From: Tissierellales bacterium
Lineage (GTDB): Bacteria > Bacillota > Clostridia > Tissierellales > Tissierellaceae
Direction of reading: 5' to 3'
NCBI GenBank assembly: GCA_014360205.1
Contig: JACIXZ010000006.1
Coordinates: 62,001-126,000, forward strand
Length of the DNA: 64,000 nt
Of the stretch, positions 55,173 to 64,000 are shown piece by piece. Position 1 is the first letter of the stretch; each line of letters opens with the position of its first letter. Below the pieces are notes generated by a model, which ran no database searches, had not been told where the DNA came from, and worked only from the letters and a program-made list of their open reading frames with translations. Both the position numbers and the translations under genes were made by a program.

Positions 55173-56546
55173 ATGAAGAGAAAATATTTAAAATTAGATA
55201 AAGTTGAAGGTAGTATAGTTGAACTTTCTAACACTCATTCTATAGGGTATAGTGAAATAGCAGAAATCGAAGACCAATTTGGCAACAAAATGGTTGGAAG
55301 AGTAATTAAAATAGATGGCGATAGTGTTGTAGTTCAAGTTTTCGGAAGTACTATGGGCATTGCTGTAGATAATACTAAAGTAACATTTAAAGGGAAACCA
55401 TTTGAAATACCACTATCAAAAGAGATTTTAGGAAGAACATTTGATGGAATAGGAAGACCTATTGATGGCGGAGGAGAGATTTACTCTGAAAAAACTTACA
55501 ATGTGAATGGCAGGCCAATTAATCCAGTATCAAGAGAGTATCCAAGAAATTACATTCAAACAGGTATTTCATCTATTGATGGTCTTGCTACTTTAATTAG
55601 GGGACAAAAGTTGCCCATATTTTCAGGGGCAGGCTTGCCACATAATCAGTTGGCAGCACAAATAGTAAGGCAAGCAAAGATAAAAAGCGAATCAGGAGAA
55701 GATAATTTCTCTATTATATTTGCCGCAATAGGTGTAAAACACGATGAAGCTTTTTATTTCCAAGAGACCTTTAGAAAAGCAGGAGTACTAGATAGGGTAG
55801 TAATGTATATAAATTATGCTGATGATCCTATCATGGAGAGAATCATAACTCCAAGGTGTGCACTTACTGCTGCTGAGTATCTTGCATATGAAGAAAATCA
55901 ACATGTATTGGTAATAATGACTGATATAACAAGCTATGGCGAAGCTCTTCGTGAAGTTTCTTCATTAAGAGAAGAAGTACCAAGTAGAAGAGGTTACCCT
56001 GGGTATCTTTATTCAGATCTTGCTGAACTTTATGAAAGAGCTGGAATGATAAAAGATAAAAATGGCTCTGTAACGCTTATACCAATACTCACGATGCCAA
56101 ATGATGATATCACGCATCCAATACCTGACCTTACAGGCTATATAACTGAAGGGCAATTAGTATTATCAAGAGATTTGTATTTGAAAGGCATATATCCACC
56201 AATAAATGTATTGCCATCACTTTCTCGTCTGATGAAAGATGGTATTGGCGAAGGTTTCACTAGAGAAGATCATCCAGAGGTAGCAAATCAATTGTTCTCG
56301 GCATATTCTAAAGTTCAAGATGTAAGAGCATTAGCGCAAATCATTGGTGAGGACGATTTATCAGAAAGAGATCAGAAATATCTAAAATTCGGAGAAGAAT
56401 TTGAGAAGAGATTTGTATCTCAAAGTTTCACTGAAAATAGAGAAATGATAGAAACTCTAGACATAGCATGGGATTTGTTAAAACTGTTGCCAAAAGAAGA
56501 ATTAGATAGGCTGGATCAAAAACTGATTGAAAAGTATATGAAATAA
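55173..56546 (+). CDS. ntpB: V/A-ATPase regulatory subunit B
   Basis: A 457-residue non-catalytic subunit. The P-loop is absent and replaced by [15 protein letters not shown]; the arginine-finger region [22 protein letters not shown] is present. Follows ntpA by 13 bases with a GGGTGAAG site. Confidence 0.97.
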   Translation: MKRKYLKLDKVEGSIVELSNTHSIGYSEIAEIEDQFGNKMVGRVIKIDGDSVVVQVFGSTMGIAVDNTKVTFKGKPFEIPLSKEILGRTFDGIGRPIDGGGEIYSEKTYNVNGRPINPVSREYPRNYIQTGISSIDGLATLIRGQKLPIFSGAGLPHNQLAAQIVRQAKIKSESGEDNFSIIFAAIGVKHDEAFYFQETFRKAGVLDRVVMYINYADDPIMERIITPRCALTAAEYLAYEENQHVLVIMTDITSYGEALREVSSLREEVPSRRGYPGYLYSDLAELYERAGMIKDKNGSVTLIPILTMPNDDITHPIPDLTGYITEGQLVLSRDLYLKGIYPPINVLPSLSRLMKDGIGEGFTREDHPEVANQLFSAYSKVQDVRALAQIIGEDDLSERDQKYLKFGEEFEKRFVSQSFTENREMIETLDIAWDLLKLLPKEELDRLDQKLIEKYMK

Positions 56547-56555
56547 GGTGAGGCA

Positions 56556-57182
56556 ATGGCTGTTTACAAGATAACACCTACCAAAGCAAATTTAATAAAA
56601 TCTAAAAACTCTCTTTCTTTTGCAAAAAAAGGATTTGAACTTTTAGATAAAAAAAGAACTGTTTTAATTAGAGAGATGATGAATTTAATTGAATCTGCAA
56701 CAAAATTGCAGGCAGAAGTCGACGAAGCTTTCCAAGAAGCATACAGAAATTTGGAGATAGCTAACATACTGATGGGACCAGAAACCGTAAAAGAGATAGC
56801 TGAATCTATTGAAACCGAAAAAGACTTTAACATATTATATAAGTCTGTAATGGGTGTTGAAGTTCCTATTATAAAAAGACAAAGTAGCACATTAAAGGCT
56901 GAATATGGTTTTTATAGAACATCTCCTGCTTTTGACAAGACAGTTCTAAGCTTTATGAAAGTAAGAGATTTAATATATGAACTAGCAGAGATAGAAAACT
57001 CTGTATATAAATTAGCTATGGAGATTAAAAAGACACAAAAAAGAGCAAATGCTCTAGAAAAGATTCAAATCCCTAAATATGAATCTACTATCAAATATAT
57101 CGACAGTGTACTTCAAGAAAAGGAAAGAGAAGATTTCTTTAGGCTAAAAAGAGTTAAAGGAAAAAGTAAAAAGAATAAATAA
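56556..57182 (+). CDS. ntpD: V/A-ATPase subunit D (rotor shaft)
   Basis: A 208-residue coiled-coil protein with the V-type D pattern (PTKANLIKSKNSLSFAKKG near the start, RRVNALE-like KRANALEKIQIPKYE near 160). Last gene of the operon; a strong terminator follows. The C-terminus is lysine-rich. Confidence 0.93.
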   Translation: MAVYKITPTKANLIKSKNSLSFAKKGFELLDKKRTVLIREMMNLIESATKLQAEVDEAFQEAYRNLEIANILMGPETVKEIAESIETEKDFNILYKSVMGVEVPIIKRQSSTLKAEYGFYRTSPAFDKTVLSFMKVRDLIYELAEIENSVYKLAMEIKKTQKRANALEKIQIPKYESTIKYIDSVLQEKEREDFFRLKRVKGKSKKNK

Positions 57183-57184
57183 AA

Positions 57185-57213
57185 AAATAACTTGCCAATT
57201 TGGCAAGTTATTT
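57185..57213. terminator. bidirectional terminator between ntpD and pncB
   Basis: Perfect 14-bp stem AAATAACTTGCCAA / TTGGCAAGTTATTT with a 1-base loop. The right arm overlaps the last codons of pncB on the minus strand. Confidence 0.88.
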
Positions 57214-58662
57214 ATGTTTTTTGAGAAGTTCGTCTTTAACTTTCCAAAGTGCTTCGGAAAGGTCAACAAAGTATTCGTGAGGTCTTTCAAATCTCTTAAC
57301 CTCATCCCATAGAGTATTTAATTGGTCAAAGCAATATTTCCTAATATCATGTATGTTTGGGCTATCATATATGCATTGACCTTTATCATAGATTTGCACT
57401 AATAAAGGCCTTACATAAAAGTCGGTTAATGTCTTTCTTTTCCATGTAAATAAAGGATGAAATATCTCATATGGCTCATCTTCAGAGATTTTTTCATCGT
57501 GCAGTGTGATTACATCAGCCATAGCTTTATTGTTTTTCTTGCTATAAAATCTATAAACTTGCTTAAAACCTGGAGTAGTTATTTTGTTTACATTGTTGCT
57601 TATTTTAATTTTTGGTGCTATCTTTCCATTTTCTTCAACAGCTACCAATTTATACACACCACCAAATATAGGTTCAGATTGTGCTGTGATTAATCTTTCT
57701 CCTACTCCAAACATATCTATCTTTGCACCTTGATTTAACAAATCCCTTATGACAAATTCATCTAAACTAGATGATGCCATTATCTTTACATCGCTAAAAC
57801 CAGCTTCATCTAGCATTCTTCTAGCTTCTTTAGATAGATATGCAATATCGCCGCTATCTATTCTTATTCCCTTTGGCCTAAAACCTCTAGGCAAAACTTC
57901 TTCATTGAATGTTCTTATTGCATTTGGAATTCCCTGAGAAAGAGTATCATAAGTATCAACCAAAAGTGTACAGTTATTAGGATAAACTCTTGCATAAGCC
58001 TTAAAAGCATCTAGTTCTGTTGGAAAGAGTTGAACCCAACTGTGAGCCATAGTTCCTAATGCAGGTATATTAAAATCCCTATCTACGATTGTATTTGCTG
58101 TACCTATACATCCACCTATATAGGCAGCTCTTGCTCCTAATATCGCACCACCATATCCTTGAGCTCTCCTAGAGCCAAATTCTATTACAGGTTTTCCATT
58201 AGCAGCTCTTACGATTCTATTTGCTTTTGTTGCAATTAATGATTGATGATTTATAGTTAAAAGAACCATAGTCTCAATAAGCTGTGCTTGCACAACAGGG
58301 CCTCTAACAGTTACTATCGGTTCATTAGGGAATATGGGAGTACCTTCAGGTATAGCCCATACATCGCAAGTGAATTTGAAATTTTTCAAGTAATTGATAA
58401 ATTTCTCTCCGAAAATTCCTGTGCTTTTAAAATAGCTTATATCCTCATCGCTAAACTTTAAGTTTTTTAGATAATCTAAAAGCTGTTCAACACCAGCCAT
58501 TATAGCAAAGCCACCATCATCTGGAATGCTTCTAAAAAACATATCAAAATAAGCTATTTTGTCTTCCATATTGTTTTCTAGATATCCGTTAGCCATGGTA
58601 AATTCATAAAAATCCGCAAGCATGGTAAGGTTTTCTTTTACCAGCCAATCTACTTTTTCCAT
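57208..58662 (-). CDS. pncB: nicotinate phosphoribosyltransferase
   Basis: A 484-residue enzyme that makes nicotinate mononucleotide from nicotinate and PRPP in NAD salvage. Family blocks are LTMLADFYEFTMANGYL, VIEFGSRRAQGYGGA, the phosphohistidine region TMAHSWVQLF, and RIDSGDIAYLSKEAR. The ATG is behind AAGGAG. Confidence 0.95.
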   Translation of the reverse strand: MEKVDWLVKENLTMLADFYEFTMANGYLENNMEDKIAYFDMFFRSIPDDGGFAIMAGVEQLLDYLKNLKFSDEDISYFKSTGIFGEKFINYLKNFKFTCDVWAIPEGTPIFPNEPIVTVRGPVVQAQLIETMVLLTINHQSLIATKANRIVRAANGKPVIEFGSRRAQGYGGAILGARAAYIGGCIGTANTIVDRDFNIPALGTMAHSWVQLFPTELDAFKAYARVYPNNCTLLVDTYDTLSQGIPNAIRTFNEEVLPRGFRPKGIRIDSGDIAYLSKEARRMLDEAGFSDVKIMASSSLDEFVIRDLLNQGAKIDMFGVGERLITAQSEPIFGGVYKLVAVEENGKIAPKIKISNNVNKITTPGFKQVYRFYSKKNNKAMADVITLHDEKISEDEPYEIFHPLFTWKRKTLTDFYVRPLLVQIYDKGQCIYDSPNIHDIRKYCFDQLNTLWDEVKRFERPHEYFVDLSEALWKVKDELLKKHK

Positions 58663-59264
58663 AATGCATCTCCTTTATATATATTAACTATATTATAGTA
58701 TCCAGGCTAGTAAAATACAACTTTAAAAAATAAACAAAAAAATAAGAAGGACTATTCTAATTTTCATCTTAGAAAAGCCCCTCAATTTAAATAAGACTTT
58801 GAACAACTGCTCCAACGTTCTGTTTTTGGTTCTATCACATTTTCTTTAATTTTTACAAGCACTCCTTAATTTAAGTTAAAGCGGATTAAACTCTAATCTT
58901 TTAACTTAATAAGTTATTAAATTTTCTTTCCTTACTTACTTAATCCTCGTAATCTAGGTTTTAATTAGGTTACAAAGTTAACTACAAAATTTACTTCCTT
59001 TTACACTTCTTTAGATCAACATCAATTTTAAATCATTTAAACTTAAAATACTCTTAACCAATCATCAGTGTAACTTTTTTAAAAAGCAACTAATTTTAAT
59101 TAAATTAACTAAACTAGAAACTTAATACTTTGTTGGATACAGTTGTCAAAGTCCTATTAACCATTATATAAATCATTACTTTAATTTAGTAACGATTTAT
59201 TGTATAATGATTTGTCTATATTATACCCAGAAAAAATATTTTAAACACAAAAAATAAAAATATT
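58663..59264. other. about 600-base gene-free region, very poor in G on the plus strand
   Basis: No plausible gene on either strand. The plus strand is strikingly low in G and rich in TTAA and CTTAA words. At the right end, AAATCATTAC, GTAACGATTT and AATGATTT (59174-59214) can form alternative hairpins. On the minus strand a 26-codon frame reading ENVIEPKTERWSSCSKSYLN follows AAGGAG, but no start codon is well placed. It may be a decayed gene, an untranslated leader for pncB, or an RNA. Confidence 0.4.
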
Positions 59265-59525
59265 TTATAATTTTTTTAAATAAAATTTTCCCTTCTCTGA
59301 TAGACTAAAAGTCATAAAACTATTAGTTGGACAATTGGATAAATTGCAACCAAAACATTTGCCACCACATGAAAATTCACTTCCATCTTTTTTTAGATAA
59401 TCCATTTGTTTAAGCTGCTCTATGAATTGATTAGCTTCCATTTCGCTAATATTTAATTTATTAGCAATATCTTTAGTTGATTTAACAGACCCTTCTGAAA
59501 TTAATTTTAAACATTCTTTTAACAT
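59265..59525 (-). CDS. FeoC-like winged-helix protein
   Basis: An 86-residue protein with a winged-helix fold (EGSVKSTKDIANKLNISEME) and a Cys cluster CGGKCFGCNLSNC (about 52-64) typical of FeoC-like Fe-S sensors. It is the last gene of the feo operon, 12 bases after feoB. The ATG at 59525 follows GGAGG; a TTG at 59537 lies inside that site. Confidence 0.82.
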   Translation of the reverse strand: MLKECLKLISEGSVKSTKDIANKLNISEMEANQFIEQLKQMDYLKKDGSEFSCGGKCFGCNLSNCPTNSFMTFSLSEKGKFYLKKL

Positions 59526-59537
59526 GTCTTCCTCCAA

Positions 59538-61505
59538 TTAAATAAATAGGCTACCTATTTGATAAACCAATACTGCCATGATATATCCCAATAAAAATGT
59601 ATACACTGCCATAAACAATGCCCATCCATTTGAATTTGTCTCTCTCTTTACTGTGGCTATTGTAGCAGCGCAAGGGGTATATAAAAGTACCATAACCATA
59701 TAAGAAACAGCAGAAAGAGTTGAGAAGTTCATTCTCAAAGCCTCAGTAAGATCCATAGGAGAATAAAGCATACCTAATGTACCAACTATAGCTTCTTTTG
59801 CAGCTATTCCTGCAAAAAGACTTACAGATGCTTGCCAATTTCCAAATCCAGCTGGAGTAAACATTGGGGCAAAGAAAGATCCTATTCGGCCTAATAGACT
59901 TTCTTTTGAATAAGGCTCAACACCAGCAGGCAGCATAGAAAGAACCCAAAGAATTGTAACTACTAAAAATATAACAGTTCCAGCTCTTTTTAAGAATCCC
60001 CATACTTTTTCCCACATATCTCTAAATACACTATTCATTGAAGGCAATCTATAAGGAGGAAGTTCCATAATAAAGTGGGTTTCTTCTCCCTTAAATAATG
60101 TCTTGCTAAATAATTTAGCCATTATAAATGCTATAGCTATCCCTAAAGCATAGATTGAAAACAAGACTAAACCACCATATCTAGGGAAAAATGCGGCTAT
60201 AAAAACCATATAAACTGGTAGTCTTGCACCACAGGACATAAATGGATTTATTAATATAGCAATCATTCTATCTTTTTTATTATCTAAAGTTCTAGTACTC
60301 ATAATTCCCGGAACATTACATCCAAAGCCAACTATCATAGATATAAATGATTTACCCTGAAGACCAACTTTTCTCATCAATGAGTCCATTACATAAGCAG
60401 CTCTAGCCATATATCCTGTATCTTCTAATATAGCTAAAAAGAAATATAGAACTACTATCAATGGAACAAATACTAAAACTGCACCAACACCACCAAAGAA
60501 CCCTTCTGAGATAAAGGATATCAACAATTCATTAGCGTTTATGCTGATGAGTAAACTTTCAATAAATCCTGCTATGAATTCAATGAACGATTCAACATAG
60601 CCACCTAAAAAATCTTGACCAATTTTAAATGTCAGCTGAAACACTATGATCATTATCAATGCAAATATTGGTAAGCCGAATATATAATTGGTAAGGATTT
60701 TATCTATTTTATCTGTGGTAGTTAGTACATTTTCTGGTTCTTCAATTAAATCTTTAGTTATTGTTTTTATGTAGTCATATCTTTTATCGACAATATCCAA
60801 TTCATAAATCTTATTCTCTTTTATTAAATTATCAATATATTCTTTTATCTCACTATCGCTTGAAACAAGAGAAATAATATCTCTATCATTTTCTAGTATT
60901 TTTATAGCCATCCATCTCTTAGGATAAAGAAAATCTTTATTTTCAAGCAATTTAATTATCTTTGTTATCTCTTCGTCGATATCTTTACCATAAGATATTT
61001 CAAGAGGGCTAACATTTCTTCCTATGTTTTCGACCGTAACTTTCAACAATTCATCCACGCCGATTTTTTTAGCAGCGCTAGTCTCAACTATAGGCACATT
61101 TAATCTTTCTGATAGTCTTTTTTTATCTATGTTTATTTTTTTCGTGTTAGCTTCATCTATCATATTTAAAGCCAGCACGACATTTGCGCCCATCTCCAAA
61201 AGCTGGATTGTTAAATATAAATTTCTTTTGATATTTGTTGCATCTATTACATTTATTACAACATCTGGATTACCTTTTAATACAAAATCTCTGGCAACAA
61301 TTTCATCTTCAGAAAAAGCCCCCAGAGTATATGCACCGGGTAAGTCTACCAATGTATATTTTTCTTTGTTATATGTAAAGAAACCCTCTTTTTTTTCAAC
61401 AGTAACACCAGGCCAATTTCCTACATGTTGGTTAGAACCTGTGATTGCGTTAAACAATGTAGTTTTACCACTGTTTGGATTTCCAACAAGTGCTATTGTG
61501 TGCAT
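59538..61505 (-). CDS. feoB: ferrous iron transporter FeoB
   Basis: A 655-residue ferrous iron importer. The N-terminal G domain has GNPNSGKTT (G1), DLPGAY (G3), NMID (G4) and SAAKK (G5). A linker to about 270 precedes the membrane domain, with Gate repeats around GFGCNVPGIMSTR and a later GIAAKEAIVG. It acts with FeoA and the FeoC-like protein. Confidence 0.96.
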   Translation of the reverse strand: MHTIALVGNPNSGKTTLFNAITGSNQHVGNWPGVTVEKKEGFFTYNKEKYTLVDLPGAYTLGAFSEDEIVARDFVLKGNPDVVINVIDATNIKRNLYLTIQLLEMGANVVLALNMIDEANTKKINIDKKRLSERLNVPIVETSAAKKIGVDELLKVTVENIGRNVSPLEISYGKDIDEEITKIIKLLENKDFLYPKRWMAIKILENDRDIISLVSSDSEIKEYIDNLIKENKIYELDIVDKRYDYIKTITKDLIEEPENVLTTTDKIDKILTNYIFGLPIFALIMIIVFQLTFKIGQDFLGGYVESFIEFIAGFIESLLISINANELLISFISEGFFGGVGAVLVFVPLIVVLYFFLAILEDTGYMARAAYVMDSLMRKVGLQGKSFISMIVGFGCNVPGIMSTRTLDNKKDRMIAILINPFMSCGARLPVYMVFIAAFFPRYGGLVLFSIYALGIAIAFIMAKLFSKTLFKGEETHFIMELPPYRLPSMNSVFRDMWEKVWGFLKRAGTVIFLVVTILWVLSMLPAGVEPYSKESLLGRIGSFFAPMFTPAGFGNWQASVSLFAGIAAKEAIVGTLGMLYSPMDLTEALRMNFSTLSAVSYMVMVLLYTPCAATIATVKRETNSNGWALFMAVYTFLLGYIMAVLVYQIGSLFI

Positions 61506-61521
61506 ATTATTATAGTCTCCT

Positions 61522-61746
61522 TTAGTTATTTACTTCTTCTACTTCAATTTGTTCAGCTAGGCTCCTGCCTAAAGCTAATTTATTTCCATAAACTCTTAAA
61601 ATTATAGGACCAAAATCATTTTTCTCAACTTTCACCTCTGCTCCAGTATTTAAACCTAGCTCATATAATCTTTTAGTAGCCATTTGGCCTTTGGTTATAT
61701 TTTTAATTTTGCATTTGTTATTTTGTTTTACTTCAGCTAGAACCAA
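61522..61746 (-). CDS. feoA: FeoA ferrous iron transport protein
   Basis: A 74-residue SH3-like protein (KRLYELGLNTGAEVKVEK, then LGRSLAEQIEVEE). I chose the TTG at 61746, because AGGGGG lies 6 bases upstream and the protein then has the usual FeoA length. A longer in-frame start at 61782 would be translated from within the Fur box. Starts the feoA-feoB-feoC-like operon. Confidence 0.88.
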   Translation of the reverse strand: MVLAEVKQNNKCKIKNITKGQMATKRLYELGLNTGAEVKVEKNDFGPIILRVYGNKLALGRSLAEQIEVEEVNN

Positions 61747-61766
61747 ATTAAATCCCCCTATCGATT

Positions 61767-61781
61767 TGATAATGATTATCA
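61767..61781. promoter_or_regulatory. Fur box (7-1-7)
   Basis: TGATAATGATTATCA is a perfect 7-1-7 inverted repeat matching the Fur consensus. It lies between the feo promoter and the feoA start, so iron-bound Fur should repress the operon. Confidence 0.88.
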
Positions 61782-61792
61782 TTTACTTTAAT

Positions 61793-61821
61793 ATGATAAT
61801 ATATATAACTGAAAAAATCAA
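61793..61821 (-). promoter_or_regulatory. feo operon promoter
   Basis: On the minus strand TTGATT (61821-61816), 17-base spacer, TATCAT (61798-61793). The Fur box covers the predicted start region. Confidence 0.55.
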
Positions 61822-61853
61822 GTGAAATGTTAATTAAATGACGAAAAATATAG

Positions 61854-61882
61854 TTGACTGTTTTACTGGGAAATGATATATT
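61854..61882 (+). promoter_or_regulatory. copA promoter
   Basis: TTGACT at 61854-61859, 17-base spacer, TATATT at 61877-61882. Confidence 0.7.
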
Positions 61883-61893
61883 AAATACACCAA

Positions 61894-61907
61894 TACCCGG
61901 TGGGGGA
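61894..61907 (+). promoter_or_regulatory. CsoR-like copper operator candidate
   Basis: TACCCGGTGGGGGA fits the TACCC...GGGGG(T)A pseudo-palindrome bound by CsoR-type copper repressors. It lies just after the -10 box and before copA. No csoR gene is in the window, so the regulator is inferred. Confidence 0.55.
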
Positions 61908-61925
61908 GATAAGGAGAGTGATAAA

Positions 61926-64000
61926 GTGGCAGAAAACATAAATAATATTCAAAAAAAGACTCTTTTAATAGAGGGTATGACCTGTGCTGCTTGCTCTAAC
62001 AGAGTAGAGAAGGCTTTAAATAAATTAGAAGGAGTAGAAAAAGCAAGTGTAAATTTATCATCAAACAAAGCATTAGTTTTTTATAATCCCAAAGTAGTGA
62101 ATGAACAAATTCTTGTACAAGCAGTGGAGAAAGCTGGGTATAAAGCTGAAATTTTGTCAGAGGAAGACAAAGAAAAAGCGAAATTATTAAGAGAGAAAGA
62201 AATAAAATCATTGAGGAGATCTTTTATAATTTCAGCGATACTGTCATTGCCGCTATTGATTGCAATGTTTTTTCACATGGCAGGAAGAATGAACATACTG
62301 ACAAATGGATATTTTCAAATGCTTTTAGCAACACCAGTCCAGTTTATAATAGGTTCAAGATTTTATAAAGGGGCATATCATTCCTTAAGAGGGAAAGCTG
62401 CAAATATGGATGTGCTAATTTCTTTAGGAACATCAGCAGCGTACTTTTACAGTGTGTACAATTTAATAAATGGGGTGCACGAATATTACTTTGAAGCTTC
62501 TGCTGTTATCATAACATTGATACTCTTAGGAAAACTGTTTGAAGCTATAGCAAAAGGCAAAACTTCTGATGCAATTAAGAAGCTTATGGAGTTGAGGCCA
62601 AAGACAGCAAGAGTATATAGAGATGGAAAAGAAATAGAAATTTCAATAGACGATATCGATGTAGGAGATGTTATTGTCGTAAGGCCGGGTGAGAGCTTGC
62701 CTGTTGATGGAATAGTAATGGAAGGAGCATCTGCAGTTGATGAATCAATGCTAACTGGAGAAAGCATTCCTGTAGAGAAGAAAGAGGGAGACGTTGTAAT
62801 AGGAGCGACAATCAATAAAACCGGAAGCTTCAAATACAAAGCTACTAAAGTTGGAAAAGATACTATGCTTTCTCAAATCATAAGCATGGTTGAAGACGCT
62901 CAAGGCTCTAAAGCTCCAGTACAGAGATTAGCAGATAAGATATCAGGCATATTTGTGCCAGTGGTTTTGGGAATTGCATTAATAACATTTATTGTGTTTT
63001 CGAGATTGGATAGCTTTAATACAGGACTTATTAATGCAGTAAGCGTTTTGGTCATAGCTTGTCCTTGTGCACTTGGTTTAGCAACACCAACTGCAATAAT
63101 GGTAGGCACAGGCAAAGGTGCAGAGCATGGAATACTGATAAAATCAGGAGAACATCTTGAACTTGCTCATAAATTGACTACAATAGTCTTAGATAAGACA
63201 GGGACAATCACAAAGGGTTCACCTGAGGTGGTATATGTAGAGAAGTTAACAGATATTGATGAAAACAAGTTGATTGAAATTACTGCTGCTGTTGAAAACA
63301 CATCAGAACATCCTTTGGGAGAGGCAGTGGTAAAATATGCAAGATCAAAGGGGATTGAATTCTATGAAACAAAAGAATTCAATGCGATTCCCGGCAAAGG
63401 TATAAAAGCAATCTATGATGGAAAGAAAGTTGCTATTGGAAATAGAGCTTTGATAAAAGAAAATTTGATAGAAATAGATGACAATATAGAAGAAAAGATA
63501 GCAGAACTTGAGAATAAAGGTCAAACTGTGATTATAGTTTCAATAGATAATGAAATAAACGGCATCATAGGAATTGCAGACAAAATTAAAGAAAGCTCTT
63601 ATGAAGCGATTAAGAAAATGAAAGAAATGGGCTTAGAGCTTTATATGATCACAGGCGACAACGAAAGGACAGCTAAAGCCATAGCCAGAGAAGTGTCGAT
63701 TGAAAATGTAATTGCTGAAGTATTGCCGGAAAACAAAGAAAAGATAGTAAGTAGCTTAAAAAAAGAAGGGAAAATAGTCGGCATGGTAGGAGATGGAATA
63801 AACGATGCTCCAGCTTTAGCAAGTGCAGATGTAGGTTTTGCTATAGGCACAGGGACAGACATTGCAATCGAAGCATCAGATATCACTTTAATAAAAGGAG
63901 ATTTAAATGGAGTAGTTACAGCTATTAGACTTAGCCACAAAACTATGAGGACTATCAAGCAAAACTTGTTTTGGGCATTTTTCTATAACACAATAGGCAT
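61926..64000 (+). CDS. copA: copper-translocating P-type ATPase, 3' end outside the window
   Basis: At least 691 residues of a P1B copper exporter, open at the window end. It starts at GTG 61926 after AAGGAGAGTGA. One heavy-metal-binding domain has GMTCAAC (about 17-23). Membrane helices follow, then TGES (actuator), the CPC ion site (VIACPCALG), phosphorylation motif DKTGTIT, and hinge GDGINDAP. Divergent from the feo operon. The CsoR-like site suggests copper induction. Confidence 0.95.
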   Translation, partial: MAENINNIQKKTLLIEGMTCAACSNRVEKALNKLEGVEKASVNLSSNKALVFYNPKVVNEQILVQAVEKAGYKAEILSEEDKEKAKLLREKEIKSLRRSFIISAILSLPLLIAMFFHMAGRMNILTNGYFQMLLATPVQFIIGSRFYKGAYHSLRGKAANMDVLISLGTSAAYFYSVYNLINGVHEYYFEASAVIITLILLGKLFEAIAKGKTSDAIKKLMELRPKTARVYRDGKEIEISIDDIDVGDVIVVRPGESLPVDGIVMEGASAVDESMLTGESIPVEKKEGDVVIGATINKTGSFKYKATKVGKDTMLSQIISMVEDAQGSKAPVQRLADKISGIFVPVVLGIALITFIVFSRLDSFNTGLINAVSVLVIACPCALGLATPTAIMVGTGKGAEHGILIKSGEHLELAHKLTTIVLDKTGTITKGSPEVVYVEKLTDIDENKLIEITAAVENTSEHPLGEAVVKYARSKGIEFYETKEFNAIPGKGIKAIYDGKKVAIGNRALIKENLIEIDDNIEEKIAELENKGQTVIIVSIDNEINGIIGIADKIKESSYEAIKKMKEMGLELYMITGDNERTAKAIAREVSIENVIAEVLPENKEKIVSSLKKEGKIVGMVGDGINDAPALASADVGFAIGTGTDIAIEASDITLIKGDLNGVVTAIRLSHKTMRTIKQNLFWAFFYNTIG

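Noticed and set aside
58828-58930. A 26-codon minus-strand peptide after AAGGAG
   Set aside because: No start codon at proper spacing and no homologue recognised; the local sequence is otherwise non-coding.

Overview
The window is AT-rich and gene-dense, with strong AGGAGG-type ribosome binding sites, T-box leaders, an FeoAB/Fur locus, a V/A-type ATPase operon, an [FeFe]-hydrogenase-like protein, indolepyruvate:ferredoxin oxidoreductase and a TAXI-TRAP transporter. Together these suggest a fermentative, amino-acid-using anaerobe of the Clostridia/Tissierellia type. That placement is inference from gene content; there is no 16S gene here.

Layout. 0-9.4 kb: end of a GNAT acetyltransferase, DnaD and DnaC-like primosome proteins, a PTS-IIC-like membrane protein, murI, a serine T-box with serS, and a TAXI/DUF1850/TRAP permease operon. 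9.4-12.1 kb: a GH13 enzyme (minus strand), a hexapeptide acetyltransferase, and a tRNA-Arg / tadA / tRNA-Ser cluster. 12.1-20.8 kb: an eroded accessory region with a GIY-YIG gene bounded by perfect inverted repeats, transposase-like fragments, a frameshifted ABC ATPase, an orphan AbiEi antitoxin, and two related 34-35-residue one-helix membrane peptides too short for normal gene calling. 20.9-27 kb: fetAB-like ABC exporter, a TldD/TldE-type protease pair, and a [2Fe-2S] protein next to a group-B-like [FeFe] hydrogenase. 27-33.3 kb: a polyphosphate operon (CHAD, Ppx, Ppk1, HD) on the minus strand and a DUF2202 ferritin-like exported protein. 33.4-41.7 kb: a second accessory region with an inverted duplicated lipoprotein gene, transposase remnants, about 560-bp direct repeats each carrying a 27-residue membrane peptide, three unfamiliar small ORFs, and a three-gene ABC transporter set. 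41.7-47.4 kb: a tryptophan T-box with trpP, HAD phosphatase, SemiSWEET, YtxH and DUF1622 proteins, and iorAB. 47.5-57.2 kb: a ten-gene V/A-ATPase operon with a duplicated subunit I whose first copy has only the cytosolic domain. 57.2-64 kb: pncB, feoA-feoB-feoC-like (Fur box), and the start of copA behind a CsoR-like site.

The most unusual material is in the two accessory regions. Short promoter-driven ORFs for one-helix peptides with basic tails recur beside ABC transporter genes, in duplicated and decayed copies. They could be secreted or pheromone-like peptides with dedicated transporters, or type I toxin-like peptides. The sequence alone does not decide between these. All calls come from reading motifs, spacing and translated sequence; no database search was run.
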